Part shown: piece by piece, positions 1 to 7,084 of the stretch
How the letters are laid out: the number at the start of each line of letters is the position of its first letter
Numbering within the stretch: position 1 is the stretch's first letter
Assembly: GCA_947383685.1 (NCBI GenBank)
Contig: CANDEE010000053.1
Span: 1-11,546, forward strand
Length of the DNA stretch: 11,546 nt
Direction of reading: 5' to 3'
DNA from: an uncultured Pseudoflavonifractor sp.
GTDB lineage: Bacteria; Bacillota; Clostridia; Oscillospirales; Oscillospiraceae
Made by a program: the position numbers and the translations under genes
The notes under the pieces: generated by a model
The model's database searches: none
The model's input: only the letters and a program-made list of their open reading frames with translations
What the model was told of the DNA's origin: nothing

Positions 1-1040
1 TCTCCACCAAGTACGTGTCCATGAACTCCAAGTACACCGGCGAGGCCAGCATCCTTGCCATCATTATGATGGTCTTTGGCGTGGCCATCATGCTGATGAA
101 CCAGATGAGCCTTCGCAGCCGCAAGAGCTATACCACCGTTACCGGCAAGTCCGGCCAGATTTCCAAGATCAACCTGGGTAGGGTGGGCAAGTACGTCATC
201 GCTCTTGTGCTGGTGGTGGTGACCTTCTTCACCAGTATTTTCCCCATTGTCTCCTTTGCCTTTGAGACCTTCCTGCCCAATCCCGGCGACTACTCCTTCC
301 TCTACACGGGCGACACCTCGAATTTGACCACCAAATGGTGGACAACGGACGAGAACGTATCGGAGAACGGAATGTATGGGCAGAAGGGCATCCTCCATAA
401 CGAGATGATTTGGAAGGCCTTTAAGGGCACCATGCTGGTCAGCGTGGCCTGTGCCCTCATTGCGGGCACCATCGGTACGCTGATTGGGTACGCCGTCAGC
501 AAGAACCGACGAGGAAAATGGGCCAACTATGTCTACAATATGGCCTTTTTGCCATACCTGATGCCCTCTATCGCCGTGGGCGCGGCCTTCTTTATCCTGT
601 TCTCCAATGGGAAGATCAACCTGTTCAATACCTACACCCTGCTTATCATCACCGGTGTGATCAAGTACATTCCTTTTGCCAGCCGGACCTCCCTCAACTC
701 CATGCTCCAGCTTTCGGGAGAGATCGAGGAGGCCGCTATCATCCAGGACGTGCCCTGGATCAAGCGGATGCTCCGAATCATCATCCCCATCCAGAAGTCC
801 TCTATCATCAGCGGCTATATGCTTCCCTTTATGACCTGTCTTCGTGAGTTGAGTTTGTTCCTGCTGCTGTGTACCCAGGGCTTTATCCTGTCTACCACTT
901 TGGACTACTTTGACGAAATGGGCCTGTATGCCTTCTCCAGCGGCATCAACCTTATTTTGATCGTTACCATTCTTGTGTTTAATACCCTGGTCAATAAGCT
1001 CACTGGGGCCAGCCTGGACGAAGGAATCGGAGGTAATTAA
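1..1040 (+). CDS. ABC transporter permease, FbpB/AfuB class (5'-truncated by window edge)
   Basis: Membrane-spanning subunit of a binding-protein-dependent ABC importer. The frame is open from base 3 with no stop, so the gene almost certainly begins before the window; the GTG at 15 is only the first possible start inside it. The visible ~345 residues fit the second half of a fused two-domain permease (full length usually 550-700 aa). One membrane segment lies near the left end (AIIMMVFGVAIMLM), then a charged linker, a segment around VIALVLVVVTFFTSIF, an external loop, and a BPD_transp_1 core with about five more segments. The ATPase-coupling EAA loop is visible at nt 720-791 (EIEEAAIIQDVPWIKRML, then IIIPI); the usual glycine after EAA is replaced by aspartate. 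It ends 2 bases before the ATPase, whose ribosome site lies within its last codons, so the two are cotranscribed. The family covers ferric, phosphonate, thiamine and hexose-phosphate importers; the substrate cannot be read from this subunit. Gly codons are mostly GGC. Confidence 0.9.
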   Translation, partial: STKYVSMNSKYTGEASILAIIMMVFGVAIMLMNQMSLRSRKSYTTVTGKSGQISKINLGRVGKYVIALVLVVVTFFTSIFPIVSFAFETFLPNPGDYSFLYTGDTSNLTTKWWTTDENVSENGMYGQKGILHNEMIWKAFKGTMLVSVACALIAGTIGTLIGYAVSKNRRGKWANYVYNMAFLPYLMPSIAVGAAFFILFSNGKINLFNTYTLLIITGVIKYIPFASRTSLNSMLQLSGEIEEAAIIQDVPWIKRMLRIIIPIQKSSIISGYMLPFMTCLRELSLFLLLCTQGFILSTTLDYFDEMGLYAFSSGINLILIVTILVFNTLVNKLTGASLDEGIGGN

Positions 1041-1042
1041 CT

Positions 1043-2689
1043 ATGCCGAGAATTGAATTGACTCATGTAACAAAACGCTGGGATAAGTTTTACGCCGTGG
1101 ACGACCTGGACCTGGTCATTGAGGACAACGCCTTTGTGACCCTTCTGGGTCCCTCTGGCTGTGGTAAGACTACCACCCTCCGTATGATCGCAGGTCTGGA
1201 AACCCCTACCTCGGGCCGCATTACCATTGGCGACCAGGTGGTTTTCGACTCTGCCGCCGGGGTCAATATTCCCCCCAACAAGCGGAAGGTGGGCTTTCTG
1301 TTCCAGAACTACGCCCTCTGGCCCAACATGACGGTCTATCAGAATATCTCCTTTGGCTTGACCAACGTAAAGGAAGAATTGCCAAGAATCGACCTGGAGG
1401 CCCGTAAGACCGCCGCCCTTATCCGCATCCTGCAAAAGCCTGACGACGTGGTCAAGACCATTCAGGAGTGCGTGGACAAAAAGGGCAAGCTGGACGAAAA
1501 TAAGGCACTCATTAAACTTATTGACCGCTATGAAATTTCGATATACACCGCGAAAGAACTCATGGGCTATAAGCTCCACGAATCTATGGAGCCCGCCACC
1601 ATCGCCAAGGCCAAGCTCTCTGAGCTGGAAAAGGTTCTGGAGGCCGCCGTCTCCAAGTGCCGGGGCGAGGGTTGCGTTTTTGCTGACGATTTTACCTACC
1701 TGAAAAACGGCAAGCCCGTCACCAGTGTGCGCAAGCTCAACAAGGAGGAGATCGACCTCTCCGTCCGCCGGGTGGCCCGCATCGTGAAAATCGGGATGTT
1801 CATGGACCGCTATCCCGCCGAACTCTCCGGCGGTCAGCAGCAGCGGGTGGCCATTGCCCGGACCCTGGCCCCGGAGCCCAAGGTCCTCTTTATGGACGAA
1901 CCTCTCAGCAACCTGGACGCCAAGCTCCGGCTGGAAATGCGCTCCGAACTGCAGCGGCTTCATCTGGAGACCGGGTCCACTTTCGTCTACGTGACCCATG
2001 ACCAGATGGAGGCCATGACTCTTGCCACCAAAATCTGCCTCATCGACAACGGCGTCCTTCAACAGTATGACGCCCCTTTGACGGTCTATGGTCAGCCCAA
2101 CAATACCTTTGTAGCCGACTTTGTAGGCAATCCCGCCATCAACTTCATCGAGGCCAAGGGCAAGCAGAACCCCGACGGCTCCATTGCCCTCTCCGTCTTT
2201 GACGGCTGCCGGGCCACCTATACCCCTAAGGCCCCTCTTACCCTTACCGACTGGTTTGCCCGGGCGGATAAGGAGGCCGAGGCCAAAAAGGCCGCTGAGG
2301 CGGAGAAGGCCAAGAGCAAGGGCCATGTGGAGAAGGGAAATAAGGATACCCTTTTCCGTTATCATGTAGCCGTGGTGGACGAGCAGGAGGACTTTGGGGA
2401 CGAGGTGGAGCTCACGGACGAGGACTTTGTAGTAGGCGTCCGCCCGGAGTTCCTCCGCATTTCCGATGACGGAGCCCTAGAGGGCGAAATCTACTCCGCT
2501 ATGCCTACGGGTATGGAAACCACTGTGAAAGTCCGGGTGGGAGACTTCCTACTGACGGGCGTGGTCTTTGGCGGCGTCCTCTACCAGATTGGTCAGAAGG
2601 TAAGGCTGGACTTCCGGGGGGATGATGTGGTATTATTTAGCCGTAAGAACGGCCGCCTCATCACCCAGGGCAGGCTCACTGTCCAGTAA
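1043..2689 (+). CDS. ABC transporter ATP-binding protein (FbpC/AfuC/PotA-like) with large internal insertion
   Basis: Cytoplasmic ATPase that powers the permease encoded 2 bases upstream. All nucleotide-binding motifs are intact: Walker A GPSGCGKT (residues 36-43), Q-loop Q88 in FLFQNYALWP, signature LSGGQQQ (261-267), Walker B VLFMDEP (281-287, catalytic E286), D-loop SNLDAKL and H-loop H319. A TOBE-type domain follows (about 365-548; GVRPEF at 465-470). Start ATG 1043 has GGAGGT at 1029-1034. At 548 aa it is far longer than the usual 350-380. Q88 to the signature is about 173 residues against about 53 in MalK, so roughly 125 extra residues (108-235), mostly charged and helix-like with Cys at 143, 206 and 211, sit in the helical domain. 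A second addition (about 405-437) is a K/A/E-rich linker inside the TOBE region. The frame stays open and normal sequence resumes at DLSVRRVARIV, so this is an insertion and not a frameshift. Family assignment is firm; substrate is unknown. Confidence 0.95.
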   Translation: MPRIELTHVTKRWDKFYAVDDLDLVIEDNAFVTLLGPSGCGKTTTLRMIAGLETPTSGRITIGDQVVFDSAAGVNIPPNKRKVGFLFQNYALWPNMTVYQNISFGLTNVKEELPRIDLEARKTAALIRILQKPDDVVKTIQECVDKKGKLDENKALIKLIDRYEISIYTAKELMGYKLHESMEPATIAKAKLSELEKVLEAAVSKCRGEGCVFADDFTYLKNGKPVTSVRKLNKEEIDLSVRRVARIVKIGMFMDRYPAELSGGQQQRVAIARTLAPEPKVLFMDEPLSNLDAKLRLEMRSELQRLHLETGSTFVYVTHDQMEAMTLATKICLIDNGVLQQYDAPLTVYGQPNNTFVADFVGNPAINFIEAKGKQNPDGSIALSVFDGCRATYTPKAPLTLTDWFARADKEAEAKKAAEAEKAKSKGHVEKGNKDTLFRYHVAVVDEQEDFGDEVELTDEDFVVGVRPEFLRISDDGALEGEIYSAMPTGMETTVKVRVGDFLLTGVVFGGVLYQIGQKVRLDFRGDDVVLFSRKNGRLITQGRLTVQ

Positions 2690-2701
2690 AAGGTGACACC
2701 G

Positions 2702-2740
2702 AAGCCGGAGGGCGTTCCAACGCCCTCCGGCTTTTTATTT
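2702..2740 (+). terminator. Rho-independent terminator after the ABC ATPase gene
   Basis: An 11-bp perfect GC-rich stem (GCCGGAGGGCG at 2704-2714 paired with 2721-2731) has a 6-base loop TTCCAA and is followed by TTTTTATTT. It begins 12 bases after the ATPase stop codon and ends just before the ribosome site of the HAD gene. It should end most transcription of the transporter operon and so sets it apart from the sensor operon. Confidence 0.92.
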
Positions 2741-2747
2741 TGAAAGT

Positions 2748-2754
2748 AGAGGAG
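2748..2754 (+). promoter_or_regulatory. Ribosome-binding site that fixes the HAD gene start
   Basis: AGAGGAG lies 9 bases before ATG 2764. The reading frame extends upstream to a TTG at 2740, but that codon overlaps the terminator T-run and has no ribosome site, so ATG 2764 is preferred. Confidence 0.75.
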
Positions 2755-2763
2755 CACACCCCC

Positions 2764-3573
2764 ATGATAAAGCTGATCGCTTCCGACATTGATGGCACCC
2801 TGATCCCCTACGGGGAGAGCGGCCTGCCCCGGGGCCTTTTTCCGCTTATCCGCCGTCTGCGGGAAGCGGGGATCCTGTTCTGTCCGGCCTCCGGGCGTCA
2901 GTATCACTCCCTGCGCCGCCTGTTCGCCCCGGCGGCGGATGAGATGTGCTTCCTCTGCGAGAACGGGGCCGTAGTCTTTGGCCCCGGCGGCGGGGAGGAG
3001 GACGCACCCATTCTCTCCAAGACCGCCTTTCCCAAGGCTGTGGCTGTGGCCCTCAGCCGGGATATTGTGGCCCGGGCGGGCTGTCAGGCTCTGATTTCCG
3101 GGGAGCGGACAGGCTATGTCTGCGGCGGTTATCCCCCCGATTTGGCCCGCCACCTGGAGCGGGAGGTGGGCAGTATCATTCTCCCTGTGGAGGACCCGGA
3201 GGAGATCGGGGAGGACATCGTAAAAATTTCCGCCTACTGTCCCAACGGTACGAATATCCCCGCCGGGATTCTGGGGCCAAAGTGGTCGGAGTGGAATATG
3301 GCGGTGGCCGGACCCATCTGGCTGGACTTTGGTGTGGCGGACAAGGGGACGGGAATCCGGGGACTTTGCAAGGCTTTGGACATTGGCCTGGAGGAAGTTG
3401 CTGCCTTTGGGGACAACTGGAACGACGTCGGTATGCTGGATGCGGTGGGCCGCCCCTATCTGATGACCACTGCCGACCCGGTCCTCCGGGCCAAATATTC
3501 CCGGCAATGCGCTGATGTGCCGGCGGAACTGGAGAAAATCCTGGAAGAAAACGGGAAAAGGAGCGAGGGATGA
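2764..3573 (+). CDS. Cof-type HAD-superfamily phosphatase (subfamily IIB)
   Basis: Predicted cytoplasmic Mg-dependent phosphatase of 269 aa, the normal size for Cof/YidA-like enzymes, which commonly act on sugar phosphates. Motif I is SDIDGTL near the N-terminus (nucleophile D8, general acid D10). Motif II is PASGRQ (S43), motif III lysine K194 is in DKGTGI, and motif IV is GDNWND (216-221). A C2-type cap lies between motifs II and III (about 85-190). The start at ATG 2764 puts MIKLIASDIDGT right at the N-terminus, as usual in the family. Its TGA stop overlaps the ATG of the binding-protein gene by 4 bases (3570-3573), so it is locked into the sensor operon. Cof enzymes are promiscuous, so the substrate is unknown. 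Context suggests a phosphorylated compound related to the sensed or imported ligand; that part is inference. Confidence 0.93.
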   Translation: MIKLIASDIDGTLIPYGESGLPRGLFPLIRRLREAGILFCPASGRQYHSLRRLFAPAADEMCFLCENGAVVFGPGGGEEDAPILSKTAFPKAVAVALSRDIVARAGCQALISGERTGYVCGGYPPDLARHLEREVGSIILPVEDPEEIGEDIVKISAYCPNGTNIPAGILGPKWSEWNMAVAGPIWLDFGVADKGTGIRGLCKALDIGLEEVAAFGDNWNDVGMLDAVGRPYLMTTADPVLRAKYSRQCADVPAELEKILEENGKRSEG

Positions 3574-4592
3574 AAAGACGGCTGCTTGCGGGCGCCTGTG
3601 CCCTGTGCCTCATTCTGACCTCCTGTGGGCAGGAGGGGGGAGGGGACACAGACACCCTGGCCCCGGCGGAGGAGGACCGGCTGGTGGTTTACACCTCCCA
3701 TAAGAAGGAGGTTTACGGTCCGGTTATCAAGGAGTTCGAGGAGCGGACCGGGGTGTGGGTCGAGGTAGTTACCGGGGGCACCAACGAGCTATTGGAGCGT
3801 ATTGCCGGGGAACGGGAGGACCCCGGCTGTGATGTGATGTTCGGCGGCGGTGTGGAGAGCCTTCAGCTCTATGAAGATTATTTCGAACCATACAGCGGAA
3901 CGGGCTCGGAGCTTTTGAAGCCGGGGCTGCGGCCTGAGGGGGACCGCTGGACCCCCTTTTCCTCTCTGCCTGTGGTACTTATTTACAATACCCGTTTGGT
4001 TTCTCCCGGCGAGCTGACAGGCTGGGGGGACCTTTTGGAGGAGCGCTGGCGGGGAAAGATCGCCTTTGCCGATCCCGCTGTGTCTGGCTCCAGCTATACG
4101 GCGGCCATTACTATGCTTTTGTGCCTGGAAGGAGATATTTGGGACAATTTGACCCGGTTTGAGGACAATTTGGATGGAAATATTCTGGAGGACTCGGGAG
4201 ATGTGGTGACGGCGGTGGACGCGGGGAGCTGCCCGGTGGGCGTTACCCTGGAGGAGACTGCCCTGAAACGCCAGAGCCAGGGGGCCAACATTGCTATTGT
4301 CTATCCCAGGGAGGGTACCAGTAACCTGCCCGACGGTACCGCCCTGGTGGCGGGGGCCAGGCATGGGGACAACGCCAGGGCTTTTTTGGAGTTTGTCCAG
4401 AGCGCCGACGTGCAGACGTTGGTGGTCAGCGACTTTGCCCGCCGGTCGGTGCGTTCCGACGTGGCTGACCGGGACTCTCTGCCGCCGGAGGAGGACTTCG
4501 GGGTCATCAATTATGACGTGGCCTGGGCCTCAGGAATCAAGGAGGAATTTTTGTCCCGCTGGGCCTCGGCAGGGGGGGAGGGGAAGCCATGA
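3570..4592 (+). CDS. Extracellular solute-binding lipoprotein (AfuA/HptA/FbpA-like), probable sensor component
   Basis: Membrane-anchored ligand-binding protein of 340 aa. The N-terminus is a lipoprotein signal: MKRR, hydrophobic core, lipobox LTSC with lipidated C19, then a Gly/Asp-rich linker. The mature part opens with LVVYTSHKKEVYGPVIKEFEERTG, the hallmark of the SBP_bac_6/11 type II periplasmic-binding family; AFADPAVSGSSYTAAI (165-180) matches the family's DP..SG ligand-site region. The adjacent Tyr-Tyr pair that holds iron in FbpA-type proteins is absent, so an iron role is doubtful. AGGAG at 3559-3563 supports ATG 3570. It overlaps the HAD gene and the kinase gene by 4 bases each, and is split from the transporter by a terminator. 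This placement resembles HptA (S. aureus hexose-phosphate sensing) and PgtC (phosphoglycerate sensing), so a sensory role with the kinase is favoured. It could also or instead feed the upstream transporter. Confidence 0.88.
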   Translation: MKRRLLAGACALCLILTSCGQEGGGDTDTLAPAEEDRLVVYTSHKKEVYGPVIKEFEERTGVWVEVVTGGTNELLERIAGEREDPGCDVMFGGGVESLQLYEDYFEPYSGTGSELLKPGLRPEGDRWTPFSSLPVVLIYNTRLVSPGELTGWGDLLEERWRGKIAFADPAVSGSSYTAAITMLLCLEGDIWDNLTRFEDNLDGNILEDSGDVVTAVDAGSCPVGVTLEETALKRQSQGANIAIVYPREGTSNLPDGTALVAGARHGDNARAFLEFVQSADVQTLVVSDFARRSVRSDVADRDSLPPEEDFGVINYDVAWASGIKEEFLSRWASAGGEGKP

Positions 4593-6304
4593 AAAGCCTG
4601 TCCTTTCGCTCCTCCTTCCAAAAGAAGCTGATGGGAGCCTTTCTGACGGTGGGCATCCTACCGCTGCTGGTGTGCGTACTCCTGATTTTGAACCTGTTCC
4701 GCCTGTCTCTAACCGGCAGCGCCGCCTCGGTGGCGGAAAACCAGCTCTCCGCCATGACGGGGAGCTTTGAAGAACTGCTCACCGCCTGCGGCGGGGTGCT
4801 GGAGGACCTGGGGGAGCATAGCGGGGTAGGGGGAGCGCTCACCTCCGGTGAGAGCCGGAATACCCGCATTTATAGTGCTCTCTACGAGATTGCGGCCCCT
4901 TTGTTGCGGAGTGCGGATTTTTCTCTTTATGACGGCGACGGGACCCTTCTCTATACCACAGGCAATGGCGCGGTGGGAGAGGTCCTGCCGGTAAACTGGG
5001 GTATACTGGCTGCTGCCAGGGAAAAGGGCAGGGTGGTCTACCGGGCGGTGTCTCCCTATGATCCGTACCCCCGGAGCCGGATGGAGTTGGCACGGGTTAT
5101 CCTGGAGGACGGTGAGGTGGCAGGCTATGCCGTAGCTGAGCTGGGGGAGGACCACTTTGTCCGGCTCTTGGAGGGAAAGTACACCGCCGACAGCGACGTG
5201 CTGGTCTTGGACCCATACTGGGACCAGGTGTATGCCTCCCGGGGTATTCAGGACGAAGGGCTGGCGGGCCGGTTGCGGAGCTGCCTTTTGAATGGACGGA
5301 GCCTGGACCAGATGGAGGCGGACAAGAGCTATTCCCTGATGCGGGAGGAGAACAGCGGCTTTACGGTGGTTCTTCGCCAACCCCTTCCGTTGGCCGGGTG
5401 GGTCACCCAGCTTTTTTACCTGGCGGCGGCGGTGGCGCTGCTTTTGTGCCTCGGTTTGTGCTTTTACGCGTCTATGAGGTTCAGCCGGCAGCTTTTTCAG
5501 CCCATCCGCTCCCTGAACAGCGCTATGGCGGCGGTGGAGAAGGGAGACCTGGACGTGCAGATGGAGGTCTCCGGAACCGATGAGATCAGTCAGCTTTCCG
5601 GGCGGTTTAACCGCATGACCCAACGGCTCAGGACCAATCTGGAGGACTCCATCCGCCAGCAGCAGGAGTTGGGAGACGCCCAGATCCGGATGATGCAGGC
5701 CCAGCTCAACCCCCATTTTCTCTACAATACCCTGGACACCTTGAAATGGCTGGGGAAAATCAACCGGGTGCCGGAGGTAGCCACTATATCCGCCGACTTG
5801 GCGGATATCCTCCGCAGCAGCATCTCCGGGGGAGAGTTCGTGGAGCTCCGGGAGGAGATGGTGTTGCTGGAGCGGTATGTGGAGATTCAAAAAATCCGCT
5901 TTCCGGGCAAGTTTGAATATGAGGCGGTGATCGGAGAGGGCCTTATGGACGTCCTGGTGCCCAAGCTGATGCTCCAGCCCCTGGTGGAAAACGCCATCAT
6001 TCATGGTTTTGAGGACGGGAGCCGTGGGCGCATCAGGGTTTCCGCCCGGCAGAACGGAGAGGAGGTCATCCTCACCGTGGAGGACGACGGCTGCGGGATG
6101 CCCCGGGAGAGCCTGGAGAGGTTTTTGGCTCGGGAGGCGCCGGAGTCAGGGCGGCATTTTGGGCTTTACAATGTAGACGCTATTTTGCGGCTCCACTACG
6201 GAGCGGAGCATGGTCTGACCTTCCCGCCTCCAGCGGGAGGGAAGGGGACCTGTATCCGGGTGATATTGCCCATCAGCAGGAGAGAGGAGGGAGAGGCCCG
6301 GTGA
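4589..6304 (+). CDS. Sensor histidine kinase, YesM/LytS-type (HptS-like)
   Basis: Membrane sensor kinase of 571 aa. The first membrane helix is at about 17-39, an external sensing region of about 230 residues follows (40-270, possibly Cache-like; I cannot confirm the fold), then a second helix at about 270-293, a HAMP linker (about 296-350), and a His_kinase domain. The phosphoacceptor is H376 in AQLNPHFLYNTLD. The HATPase domain has the N-box VENAIIHG (466-473, N468), the G1 box DDGCGM (499-504) and a GLYNV G2-like box (525-529). Start ATG 4589 overlaps the binding-protein stop (ATGA) and has GGAGG about 7 bases upstream. The regulator gene follows with another 4-base overlap, so the pair is cognate. 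Next to a solute-binding lipoprotein it most likely reads that protein's ligand state at the membrane. Histidine-kinase identity is firm; the signal is inferred from context only. Confidence 0.95.
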   Translation: MKSLSFRSSFQKKLMGAFLTVGILPLLVCVLLILNLFRLSLTGSAASVAENQLSAMTGSFEELLTACGGVLEDLGEHSGVGGALTSGESRNTRIYSALYEIAAPLLRSADFSLYDGDGTLLYTTGNGAVGEVLPVNWGILAAAREKGRVVYRAVSPYDPYPRSRMELARVILEDGEVAGYAVAELGEDHFVRLLEGKYTADSDVLVLDPYWDQVYASRGIQDEGLAGRLRSCLLNGRSLDQMEADKSYSLMREENSGFTVVLRQPLPLAGWVTQLFYLAAAVALLLCLGLCFYASMRFSRQLFQPIRSLNSAMAAVEKGDLDVQMEVSGTDEISQLSGRFNRMTQRLRTNLEDSIRQQQELGDAQIRMMQAQLNPHFLYNTLDTLKWLGKINRVPEVATISADLADILRSSISGGEFVELREEMVLLERYVEIQKIRFPGKFEYEAVIGEGLMDVLVPKLMLQPLVENAIIHGFEDGSRGRIRVSARQNGEEVILTVEDDGCGMPRESLERFLAREAPESGRHFGLYNVDAILRLHYGAEHGLTFPPPAGGKGTCIRVILPISRREEGEAR

Positions 6305-7044
6305 AAAGGGTTGTCATCGTAGAGGACGAGGAGCTGGTCCGCCGGGGCATTGTGCTGGCAGTGGACTGGCAGAGCGTAGACTGCGTTGTGGTGGGAGAGG
6401 CCACCAACGGGGAGGAGGGGCTGGAGGTTATCCGCAGGGAGAAGCCTGAGCTCATTGTCACCGACATCAAGATGCCTCGGATGGACGGCATTGAGATGCT
6501 GCGGCAGCTCCGCTCCGAGGGGAATGCCGCTACGGTCATCCTGCTGACGGCCTATTCCGACTTTGCCTATGCCCAGTCGGCGGTCAAGCTGGGGGCGGCG
6601 GATTACCTGTTGAAGCCCTTCCACGATGGGGAACTGGAGGAGGCGGTCCGGCGGCTGCACCTGGAGCCTGCCGCCGGGAAGGGGGACTTGGCGGGGGAGA
6701 TGGAGCGGAGCGCCGGAGGAAAGAGCAAGTATGTCATGGAGATTCTGCGGTATGTTTCAGAGCACTATGCCGAGCCGGATATGGGCATTTCCCAGGTGGC
6801 GTCCTCTTTGGGTATCAGCGAGAGCCATCTGAGCCACGTATTCAAGAAGGAAACAGGGCGGACCTTGGGGAGCTATATTACCGACTACCGGCTCCAAATG
6901 GCCCGGGAACTGCTGCGGGACTGCCGCAGCAAGGTTTATGAGGTGGCGGAGCAGGTGGGCTACCGGGACATCACCTATTTCAGTGCCGCTTTCAAGAAGG
7001 CGGTGGGAGTAAGTCCGTCGGAATTCCAGAAGCAGAGTCAATAA
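6301..7044 (+). CDS. Response regulator, REC + AraC-type DNA-binding domain (YesN/HptR-like)
   Basis: Transcription regulator of 247 aa partnered with the kinase just upstream. The receiver domain (about 1-120) shows the acidic pocket VEDEE (E8, D9), phosphoacceptor D55 in VTDIKMP, T83 in LLTAY and K105 in LKPF. A short linker leads to a complete AraC domain (about 143-245) with two helix-turn-helix units: MGISQVASSLGISESHLSHVFKK, then VYEVAEQVGYRDITYFSAAFKK and the closing GVSPSEF. It starts at GTG 6301, overlapping the kinase stop by 4 bases, with GGAGG at 6286-6290; no ATG in the same frame fits better. It is near the size of HptR and shorter than many YesN proteins. Likely targets are the transporter operon and perhaps its own; no binding site could be identified inside the window, since the transporter promoter lies off the left edge. 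Confidence 0.95.
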   Translation: MKRVVIVEDEELVRRGIVLAVDWQSVDCVVVGEATNGEEGLEVIRREKPELIVTDIKMPRMDGIEMLRQLRSEGNAATVILLTAYSDFAYAQSAVKLGAADYLLKPFHDGELEEAVRRLHLEPAAGKGDLAGEMERSAGGKSKYVMEILRYVSEHYAEPDMGISQVASSLGISESHLSHVFKKETGRTLGSYITDYRLQMARELLRDCRSKVYEVAEQVGYRDITYFSAAFKKAVGVSPSEFQKQSQ

Positions 7045-7084
7045 AATATCCCGGCTGGGAAACCTCCCAGCCGGGATATTTTAT
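7041..7084. terminator. Bidirectional terminator, perfect palindrome shared by two converging genes
   Basis: A perfect 20-bp stem (7041-7060 with 7065-7084) has the loop AACC. The core CCCGGCTGGGA is flanked by A-rich and T-rich ends, so each strand gives a GC stem followed by a T-run. The TAA of the response regulator (7042-7044) and the TAA of the PHP gene (7081-7083 read on the - strand) lie in matching positions of the two arms. Confidence 0.93.

Noticed and set aside
1037..2365. Long open frame (442 codons) on the - strand inside the ATPase gene
   Set aside because: It lies fully antisense to an ATPase with every motif intact, its translation is Gly/Leu/His-rich with no recognisable domain, and GC-rich coding DNA often leaves one antisense frame open.
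2607..2636. Promoter-like TGGACT, 18 bases, TATTAT near the end of the ATPase gene
   Set aside because: The match is weak, lies inside coding sequence, and any transcript would meet the strong terminator at 2702-2740 before the HAD gene.
1..2689. Naming the transporter as iron uptake (fbpBC)
   Set aside because: Permease and ATPase families of this class serve several substrates, and the linked binding protein lacks the iron tyrosine pair; a gene symbol would overstate what can be seen.
4709..6004. Long open frame (431 codons) on the - strand inside the kinase gene
   Set aside because: Antisense shadow of a complete histidine kinase; the translation is Gln/His/Pro-rich with no family signature and no ribosome site was noted.
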